Of a DNA stretch of 10,652 bases, positions 5,851-10,652 are shown in pieces. Made by a program: the position numbers and the translations under genes. The notes beneath the pieces were generated by a model. It worked only from the letters and a program-made list of their open reading frames with translations. It did not search any database and was not told the DNA's origin. Origin of the DNA: Candidatus Nanopelagicaceae bacterium (GTDB lineage Bacteria > Actinomycetota > Actinomycetes > Nanopelagicales > Nanopelagicaceae); contig CANESA010000013.1 in the NCBI GenBank assembly GCA_947440735.1, positions 1-10,652 of the forward strand, read 5' to 3'. Position 1 is the stretch's first letter, and every line of letters begins with the position of its first letter.

Positions 5851-7223
5851 GTCTGCGCAATGTAGATACTTCATCCCTGCCAAAAGATTTTATCTGGGGA
5901 GCTGGTACCTCATCGATGCAGATTGAAGGTGGTCATGCATCTGGGGATAGAGGTAGATGTATTTGGGATGCTTTAGGTGAAGTCCCTGGCGCAATTAAAG
6001 ACGGCTCAGGAGCTAATCATCGCGGAGTCGAGCATATTGAGATGTTAGAAACTGACCTGAATATCATGAAGGAACTTTCACTTGATTCTTATCGTTTTTC
6101 AATCTCTTGGCCTCGAGTTCAGCCAACTGGATCAGGGGCATTCAATGAAAAAGGAATGGCTTTCTACGATCGCCTCATTGATGGATTATTAGAACGAAAC
6201 ATTCAACCAAATCTCACTTTGTATCACTGGGATCTTCCAGAAGAATTGCAAGCTATTGGCGGATGGGCTAATCCCGACGTTGTAGATCTATACAGTGAAT
6301 ATGCGGGAAAAATGTCGGCACGATACGGTGACAGAGTTAAGTACTGGGCGATGATTAATGAGCCGTGGTGTGTAGCTTGGCTTGGAAATTTAACAGGCGA
6401 ACATGCGCCAGGTATTAGAGATCTACCAACGGCAGTCAAAGTGGCACACCAATTAGTCCGTGCACATGCAAAGGGTTCACAGGCAGTAAAGAGTGAATCT
6501 CCTCATGTACTTGTAGGCGCAGTCAACAATCTCACAAACCCAATGTTGATTGGCCCGTCTACAGTTGAAAACTTGAAGGATCTCGAAATCGTCGATGGCT
6601 ATAAGAATCGTTGGTGGATGCAAGGAATGTATGAAGGTAAGTACCCTGCTGATCTTGTAGAAATTTTTGAGCGAGAGACTGGCATCTTCTGTGACGAAAA
6701 TGAAATTGGTGATGTTTCATACGGCAGAGATTGGATCGGCCTTAATTATTACAATGCAGATGTCTTTAAAGGTGGCGGAAAAGGTGCCGCACTCTTCCCA
6801 GGGACAACGTCGATTGATGGTGCAGGCTTTGGCCAAGAGCGCACTGATATGGATTGGTCATGGACGCCGGATGGAATTAAAGAGACTCTCATACAGATTT
6901 CTCAGAAGTATCCAGAGATTCCAATTTTCGTCGCGGAAAACGGTACCTGCTACAACTATGGCCTTTCTGAAGATGGAAAAGTTTACGATACGAAGAGAGA
7001 TGAATATCTCTCTCTTTATATCAAGGCCTGCGTAGAAGCTCACCAAAGCGGAGTAAATCTGAAGGGTTACTACTTATGGTCCCTGCTTGATAATTTTGAA
7101 TGGGCATGGGGTTTCGAGATGCGCTTCGGCCTAGTCTTTGTGGACTTTAAAAATAAAATGAAGCGAACTCTCAAAGAGAGCGCACTTGCGTATAGGGACC
7201 TGATTCGATCCTTCAGAGCGTAG
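5847..7223 (+). CDS. Glycoside hydrolase family 1 (beta-glucosidase-type)
   Basis: A retaining beta-glycosidase of normal family length, 458 residues. It has FIWGAGTSSMQIEGG (15-29), YRFSISWPRVQPTG (82-95), LYHWDLPEEL (125-134), the acid/base E172 in MINEPW, GLNYYNADVF (298-307), the nucleophile E364 in FVAENG, and GYYLWSLLDNFEWAWGF near the end. The nucleophile motif is AENG rather than the usual TENG, and the usual CDHYHRY segment is replaced by ANHRGVEHIEML (56-67). No signal peptide is present, so it should act on imported beta-glucosides or cello-oligosaccharides in the cytoplasm; beta-galactoside or fucoside use is also possible. The ATG overlaps the upstream stop (ATGA). It is the last gene of the operon, and the LacI gene follows after 50 bp. 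Confidence 0.95.
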   Translation: MSLRNVDTSSLPKDFIWGAGTSSMQIEGGHASGDRGRCIWDALGEVPGAIKDGSGANHRGVEHIEMLETDLNIMKELSLDSYRFSISWPRVQPTGSGAFNEKGMAFYDRLIDGLLERNIQPNLTLYHWDLPEELQAIGGWANPDVVDLYSEYAGKMSARYGDRVKYWAMINEPWCVAWLGNLTGEHAPGIRDLPTAVKVAHQLVRAHAKGSQAVKSESPHVLVGAVNNLTNPMLIGPSTVENLKDLEIVDGYKNRWWMQGMYEGKYPADLVEIFERETGIFCDENEIGDVSYGRDWIGLNYYNADVFKGGGKGAALFPGTTSIDGAGFGQERTDMDWSWTPDGIKETLIQISQKYPEIPIFVAENGTCYNYGLSEDGKVYDTKRDEYLSLYIKACVEAHQSGVNLKGYYLWSLLDNFEWAWGFEMRFGLVFVDFKNKMKRTLKESALAYRDLIRSFRA

Positions 7224-7244
7224 ATATGAGCGTGAGAATTCCCC

Positions 7245-7262
7245 ATCAACTCACACGTTGAT
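7245..7262. promoter_or_regulatory. Inverted repeat in the lacI-type promoter (ATCAAC-N6-GTTGAT)
   Basis: Two perfect 6-bp arms (7245-7250 and 7257-7262) flank TCACAC. The repeat sits between the expected -35 and -10 of the regulator gene and its last base is the first base of the -10. The sequence is unlike the GAGAGCGCTCTC operators, so any binder would be another protein, or it may be an RNA hairpin from read-through transcripts. The 18-bp size suits a dimeric regulator. Confidence 0.4.
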
Positions 7263-7267
7263 ATGAT
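7262..7267 (+). promoter_or_regulatory. -10 box (TATGAT) of leaderless lacI-type gene
   Basis: TATGAT matches the -10 consensus at five of six positions and ends exactly six bases before the GTG at 7274, so the transcript should begin at the start codon. There is no Shine-Dalgarno sequence upstream, in line with leaderless translation. The -35 is weak (TTCCCC at 7239-7244). Confidence 0.6.
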
Positions 7268-7273
7268 TTCTCC

Positions 7274-8311
7274 GTGAAGGCAAATGTCACGCTGGAAGAC
7301 GTAGCAAAACGCGCAAAAGTTTCGCGAGCTACAGTTTCTCGTGCCGTAAATAACCCAGATTCTGTCTCTCCTGACGCTCTCAAGCGGATTAATAAGGCGA
7401 TCACGGATATGCATTACATCCCGAATCGCCATGCGCGGGCCTTAACTGGTGTTCGCACGCAAACGATCGGACTCATATTTTTTCACGACATCAATACACT
7501 CTTTGAGTCAGCTTTCTGGGGTCACGTAATTAACCCTATTTATGAAAAGTTGAGCGCTCTTGGCTATGACTTGCAGATCATTGCTCACGCGAGAAAAAAC
7601 TCGGGTCAAAAGGGAGAGTCTTCAGCAAACGAATACTCTGAAGATATTGCAGAGAAAATTTCCGGGTACAACGTTGATGGTTTTATAGTAGTAGGTCAAA
7701 CTCCAAATAATTTGGAATCAATTTTTAGCCAGGTCAGAATTCCAATGATTGCCTTTGGTGCACCTATATTTCCTACCGCCACAATTTCCTGGGTTGATAC
7801 CGACAATAGAGTCGGCGGAAGAATGGCAATTGACTATCTTGTGAGTAAGAAAAGAAAAAAGATTGGCACGATCACTGGTGGATTGGACCAAGCCTGGAGT
7901 GTTGCGCGTTTTGAGGGATATAAAAAGGGACTTACTAAAGCTGGAATTGAATATGACCCTTCGTTAGTGGAGCACAGTTCAAATACTTATTCCAGCAGTG
8001 CAGCTTTGACCGAACGGTTGATGCATCGTCGCCGTGATATTGATGCGATTTTTGCAGCCAATGATGAGATGGCCTTTGCAGTAATTCAAACTTTGAAAGA
8101 GTTAAATTACTCTGTTGGATCAGATATCTTGGTGATCGGTTTTGATAATACAAACCGTGCGTTGCAGACTTTTCCAAATATCACAACGATCGGTCAAGAT
8201 TATGAAAAAATCGGTGAGAACTTGGTGAGTGGGCTATTAAAGAAGATGAAGGGTGAGAAGATTTTATCTAAGAAAATCGCACCTAAATTGATTCTACGAG
8301 GAAGCGCCTAA
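7274..8311 (+). CDS. LacI-family transcriptional regulator (CelR/CebR-like candidate)
   Basis: A 345-residue regulator with an N-terminal LacI helix-turn-helix: TLEDVAKRAKVSRATVSRAVNN (6-27), recognition helix around 17-26, and hinge region IPNRHARALTG (49-59) with a Leu suited to a central CpG. The sugar-binding domain follows from TIGLIF (64), with VDGFIVVG, ITGGLDQAWSVARFEGY, AIFAANDEMAFAVIQTL and ILVIGFDN typical of the family. The length is standard. The start is GTG at 7274, because the HTH begins five codons later and the -10 box leaves no leader. It follows the GH1 gene by 50 bp, much like the bglC-celR neighbourhood of other actinomycetes. It is the obvious candidate to bind the palindromes at 1746 and 4539 in response to a beta-glucoside or its product; that link is inference. 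Confidence 0.93.
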   Translation: MKANVTLEDVAKRAKVSRATVSRAVNNPDSVSPDALKRINKAITDMHYIPNRHARALTGVRTQTIGLIFFHDINTLFESAFWGHVINPIYEKLSALGYDLQIIAHARKNSGQKGESSANEYSEDIAEKISGYNVDGFIVVGQTPNNLESIFSQVRIPMIAFGAPIFPTATISWVDTDNRVGGRMAIDYLVSKKRKKIGTITGGLDQAWSVARFEGYKKGLTKAGIEYDPSLVEHSSNTYSSSAALTERLMHRRRDIDAIFAANDEMAFAVIQTLKELNYSVGSDILVIGFDNTNRALQTFPNITTIGQDYEKIGENLVSGLLKKMKGEKILSKKIAPKLILRGSA

Positions 8312-8334
8312 GATTCTTGAAGCGTAGGATTTTT

Positions 8335-9246
8335 CTACAGATTATGTTCGGTGTGGATTATTCGAACAGTTTTTGACTTTCCACGCATAACAAGTGAGTT
8401 ACTGGTTGCCCCAAAGCGGGTGTATCTGACCCCCTGAACTAATTCACCGTCGGTAATTCCTGTAGCTGAGAGAAATACATCATCAGAGTTACAGAGACCT
8501 GATGTTGTGAGTACGCGAGACTCTGTCACTCCATCTTTATGAAGCTGGCCTTGTATCGCACCGCCCAGACAGATCATTGCAACTGCAGTGATAACTCCTT
8601 CAGGAGTGCCACCAATTCCCATCAGTAGATCAATGCCGGTATCTGGTCGCGCAGTCTCAATTGCAGCGGCAACATCTCCATCTTGAATGAGTCTAATCCG
8701 AGCTCCGGTATTTCTAATTTCTTCTATCAACGTCTTATGGCGTGGTCGATTAAGAACGACGACGGTAATGTCACTGACTTTCATTGATTTAGCTTTCGCA
8801 ACCGCCGCAATATTGTGCGCAACGGAGGCGGTAATGTTGATGACAGAAGCTGCTTCAGGACCGGTAACAATTTTGTTCATATAAAAACTATCCTGCGGGT
8901 CAAACATTGAGCCACGAGGAGCCAACGCGATCACACTGATTGCACCATTCATCCCTTGCGCTGTCAGCGAAGTTCCATCAATAGGATCAACAGCAACATC
9001 ACAATTGGGGCCATCACCGTTTCCGACCTGTTCTCCGTTATGAAGCATCGGAGCTTGATCTTTCTCTCCTTCACCAATGACAACAACGCCAGACATATCG
9101 ACTGTGTTAATCATGGCGCGCATAGCTTTTACCGCCGCGCCATCAGCAAGATCTTTCTCGCCTCGACCTACCCATGGTGCTGCAGCAAGTGCGGCGGTTT
9201 CTGTCACGCGAACTAACTCAAGAGCTAAGTTGCGATCTGGAATCAT
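8335..9246 (-). CDS. glpX: Fructose-1,6-bisphosphatase class II (GlpX)
   Basis: This enzyme hydrolyses fructose 1,6-bisphosphate to fructose 6-phosphate in gluconeogenesis, using divalent metal. The 303-residue protein opens with [14 protein letters not shown] as in actinobacterial GlpX. It carries the metal/phosphate motifs GEGEKD (58-63) and DPIDGTS (87-93), then [33 protein letters not shown] (210-217, E216) and [15 protein letters not shown]. The stretch between IQGQL (231-235) and RVLTT (244-248) is about ten residues shorter than the W-P-x-D-x-x-E-R-containing stretch I recall for the family, which partly explains the short length. The ATG at 9246 has GGGAG eight bases upstream and lies 5 bp after the murA stop, so it is probably co-transcribed with murA. 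It converges on the LacI gene with a 23-bp gap and no clear terminator. Confidence 0.95.
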   Translation of the reverse strand: MIPDRNLALELVRVTETAALAAAPWVGRGEKDLADGAAVKAMRAMINTVDMSGVVVIGEGEKDQAPMLHNGEQVGNGDGPNCDVAVDPIDGTSLTAQGMNGAISVIALAPRGSMFDPQDSFYMNKIVTGPEAASVINITASVAHNIAAVAKAKSMKVSDITVVVLNRPRHKTLIEEIRNTGARIRLIQDGDVAAAIETARPDTGIDLLMGIGGTPEGVITAVAMICLGGAIQGQLHKDGVTESRVLTTSGLCNSDDVFLSATGITDGELVQGVRYTRFGATSNSLVMRGKSKTVRIIHTEHNL

Positions 9247-9251
9247 GGGTT

Positions 9252-10529
9252 TTACTCCCTCGTTACATCTGCGCCAAGTGCGCGTAACTGCTCTGCGAAC
9301 TCAGGGTACCCACGATCAACGTGGAAAGCGCCATCTACTGTGGTGACACCCTCTGCCACGAGCGCTGCCAAAACCAATCCAGCACCTGCACGAATATCTG
9401 TAGCCTCAACTGGAGCGCCAGAAAGCTGGGTAATTCCATGAATTGAGGCGTGATGGCCATCGACATGGACCTGTGCACCAAGGCGGCTCAATTCATTAAC
9501 AAACATAAATCGTGACTCGAAAACGTTTTCGGTCACAAGAGAATCACCATCTGCAATCGAATTCATCGCAATGATAAATGGCAGTAGATCGGTTGCAAAT
9601 CCTGGATAGGGAAGCGTTGCAACATCAACTGCTGAAGGGCGTTGCTCCATCTTGACGCGAACACCATCTGCCGTTGAAGTGATAATCGCTCCAGCGGAAG
9701 CAAGCTTTTCGAGCATCACTTCCATGTGATCAACACGTGCGCCATGAATAGTGATATCACCTTGTGTCATCGCCGCAGCAAATGCCCACGTGCCGGCGAT
9801 GATGCGATCTGCGACGGTAACGTGATGGGCAGGTTTCAACTCTTTAACGCCAGTAATCGTGATAACTGGAGAACCAAGACCTTCAATTTGTGCACCCATC
9901 GCGATAAGGAACTCACCGAGATCAACTAAATCTGGTTCACGTGCTGCATTTTCAATAGTGGTGACACCGTGAGCTAATACAGCAGCAGTCATGAGATTCT
10001 CTGTTGCTCCTACGCTTGGAAAATCTAGTGAGATTGCCGCACCCTTCAAACCTTGTGGTGCTTCTGCAATGACATATCCGTGTTCAACATGTGCCGTTGC
10101 ACCCAATGATTCAAGTCCCTTAATATGAAAATCAAGGCCACGAGACCCGATTGCATCTCCGCCTGGCAGGGCAACTTCTGCGAGACCAATGCGCGCAACG
10201 AGTGGGCCAAGAACATTTATTGATGCACGCATCTTGCGAACGAGGTCATAATCGGCGCGATGTGACGGAGTTGCGGGAACTTCGATGGTCAGTAGCGAAC
10301 CTTCGTGTGTGACGGTGCAACCTAATCGTCGCAGCAGGTCGGACATGATTTCGACATCTGCAATGGCTGGCACATTTGCGATCGTGGTCTTACCGACTGC
10401 CAAGAGCGAGGCTGCCATCAACTTCAGGACCGAGTTTTTAGCTCCACCTACGTGGACCTCACCGACCAGTCTGGCGCCGCCATGTATGCGGAAGCGATCG
10501 TCCGGGCGGAGATCGTGCTGAGGTGCCAT
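9252..10529 (-). CDS. murA: UDP-N-acetylglucosamine 1-carboxyvinyltransferase (MurA)
   Basis: This cytoplasmic enzyme transfers enolpyruvate from PEP to UDP-GlcNAc, the first committed step of peptidoglycan synthesis. The 425-residue protein has the EPSP-synthase-like two-domain layout. Visible motifs are GGAKN (28-32, K31/N32), [10 protein letters not shown] (101-110), [10 protein letters not shown] (121-130), [11 protein letters not shown] (308-318, D314) and [12 protein letters not shown] near the C-terminus. The catalytic-loop Cys of most bacteria (Cys115 in E. coli) is Asp125 here, confirmed at codon 10157-10155 (GAT). This natural change is known from mycobacteria and other actinobacteria and keeps activity but prevents fosfomycin alkylation. 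The ATG at 10529 is six bases from a TAGAAT -10, so the message is probably leaderless. It is divergent from the cobalamin adenosyltransferase (28 bp between the starts) and glpX follows it. Confidence 0.97.
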   Translation of the reverse strand: MAPQHDLRPDDRFRIHGGARLVGEVHVGGAKNSVLKLMAASLLAVGKTTIANVPAIADVEIMSDLLRRLGCTVTHEGSLLTIEVPATPSHRADYDLVRKMRASINVLGPLVARIGLAEVALPGGDAIGSRGLDFHIKGLESLGATAHVEHGYVIAEAPQGLKGAAISLDFPSVGATENLMTAAVLAHGVTTIENAAREPDLVDLGEFLIAMGAQIEGLGSPVITITGVKELKPAHHVTVADRIIAGTWAFAAAMTQGDITIHGARVDHMEVMLEKLASAGAIITSTADGVRVKMEQRPSAVDVATLPYPGFATDLLPFIIAMNSIADGDSLVTENVFESRFMFVNELSRLGAQVHVDGHHASIHGITQLSGAPVEATDIRAGAGLVLAALVAEGVTTVDGAFHVDRGYPEFAEQLRALGADVTRE

Positions 10530-10535
10530 AGTGGC

Positions 10536-10541
10536 ATTCTA
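10536..10541 (-). promoter_or_regulatory. -10 box (TAGAAT) of leaderless murA
   Basis: Read on the - strand, TAGAAT is followed by six bases (GCCACT) and then the murA ATG at 10529, so initiation is expected at the A of the start codon. No Shine-Dalgarno is present. It overlaps the start region of the divergent gene. Confidence 0.55.
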
Positions 10542-10543
10542 CT

Positions 10544-10550
10544 TATAAGG
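10544..10550 (+). promoter_or_regulatory. -10 box and/or AAGG ribosome site of the adenosyltransferase gene
   Basis: TATAAG (10544-10549) ends eight bases before the ATG at 10558, which is close to leaderless geometry. The overlapping AAGG (10547-10550) has a seven-base spacing that would suit a Shine-Dalgarno if transcription starts further upstream. The two roles exclude each other, and the sequence alone does not decide. Confidence 0.4.
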
Positions 10551-10557
10551 TAGCGCC

Positions 10558-10652
10558 ATGGTTAATCTCACGCGTATTTATACAAAGACTGGCGATGACG
10601 GCACAACTTCTCTTGGAGATATGAGCCGCACATCCAAGAACGATCCTCGCCT
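10558..10652 (+). CDS. ATP:cob(I)alamin adenosyltransferase, PduO type (3' end outside window)
   Basis: The first 31 codons plus two bases are visible. The start MVNLTRIYTKTGDDGTTSLG matches the N-terminus of PduO-type corrinoid adenosyltransferases, whose TKTGDxGTT loop binds ATP; it is followed by D-M-S-R-T-S-K-N-D-P-R. The enzyme adenosylates cob(I)alamin to make coenzyme B12 for enzymes such as methylmalonyl-CoA mutase. This gene is a usual neighbour of murA in actinobacteria, although here the two are divergent. The rest lies beyond the window, so completeness cannot be judged. Confidence 0.9.
   Translation, partial: MVNLTRIYTKTGDDGTTSLGDMSRTSKNDPR

Noticed and set aside
7168..7180. CTCTC-AAA-GAGAG inverted repeat near the end of the GH1 gene
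   Set aside because: The spacer lacks the GCGC centre, it lies in coding sequence (T-L-K-E-S), and there is no promoter nearby.
7224..7254. Hairpin after the GH1 stop (GTGAG at 7232-7236 with CTCAC at 7250-7254)
   Set aside because: A 5-bp stem with a 13-base loop and no T-run is too weak to call a terminator; it also overlaps the better inverted repeat at 7245-7262.
7552..7559. GAGCGCTC core inside the LacI-type coding sequence
   Set aside because: Only 8 bp are palindromic and the flanks differ from the two operators. It encodes ordinary residues (L-S-A-L), so chance is the simpler explanation, although an intragenic site cannot be excluded.
8312..8340. Possible bidirectional terminator between the LacI-type gene and glpX (GTAG...CTAC with T-run)
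   Set aside because: The stem is only 4 bp and the T-run lies in the loop, not after it, so it does not fit an intrinsic terminator.

Overview
The window looks like chromosome from a low- to mid-GC actinobacterium with a compact genome, possibly a freshwater acI/Nanopelagicales-type lineage. That placement is an inference from protein style and gene spacing. Supporting points are: MurA carrying the actinobacterial Asp in place of the catalytic Cys; a glpX-type fructose bisphosphatase close to actinobacterial proteins; a cobalamin adenosyltransferase next to murA, as in many actinobacteria; several apparently leaderless genes with TANNNT-type -10 boxes; and very short intergenic gaps (3 to 23 bp at the convergent stops).

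Layout. (1) Positions 1-909 hold the C-terminal part of a large repeat-built, Ig-like extracellular protein that is cut off by the window edge. (2) Positions 954-8311 form a sugar or glycoside catabolic island: a ThuA-like protein (-); an aldo/keto reductase and a short-chain dehydrogenase (+, one operon); a second aldo/keto reductase of the D-threo-aldose/L-fucose dehydrogenase type (-); then a + strand operon of a UPF0303/HbpS-like protein, a xylose-isomerase-like TIM-barrel protein and a GH1 beta-glycosidase; and finally a LacI-family regulator (+). (3) Positions 8335-10529 are core metabolism on the - strand: murA followed by glpX. (4) Positions 10558-10652 are the first 31 codons of a PduO-type ATP:cob(I)alamin adenosyltransferase, divergent from murA.

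How it fits together. Two nearly identical perfect palindromes with core GAGAGCGCTCTC lie at 1746-1763 and 4539-4552, each in a divergent promoter region of the island. They differ by one base per half-site from the CelR/CebR cellobiose operator of other actinomycetes (TGGGAGCGCTCCCA). The only regulator in the island is a LacI-family protein with the expected HTH and hinge, encoded next to the GH1 gene. The simplest reading is a local regulon: the regulator senses a beta-glycoside or its product and controls the hydrolase plus a set of oxidoreductases and an isomerase-like enzyme. The redox-heavy gene set, with no kinase and no transporter in view, suggests an oxidative route for the released sugar that I cannot assign to a known pathway.

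No tRNA, rRNA, CRISPR array or mobile element was seen. No strong intrinsic terminator was recognised at any operon end.
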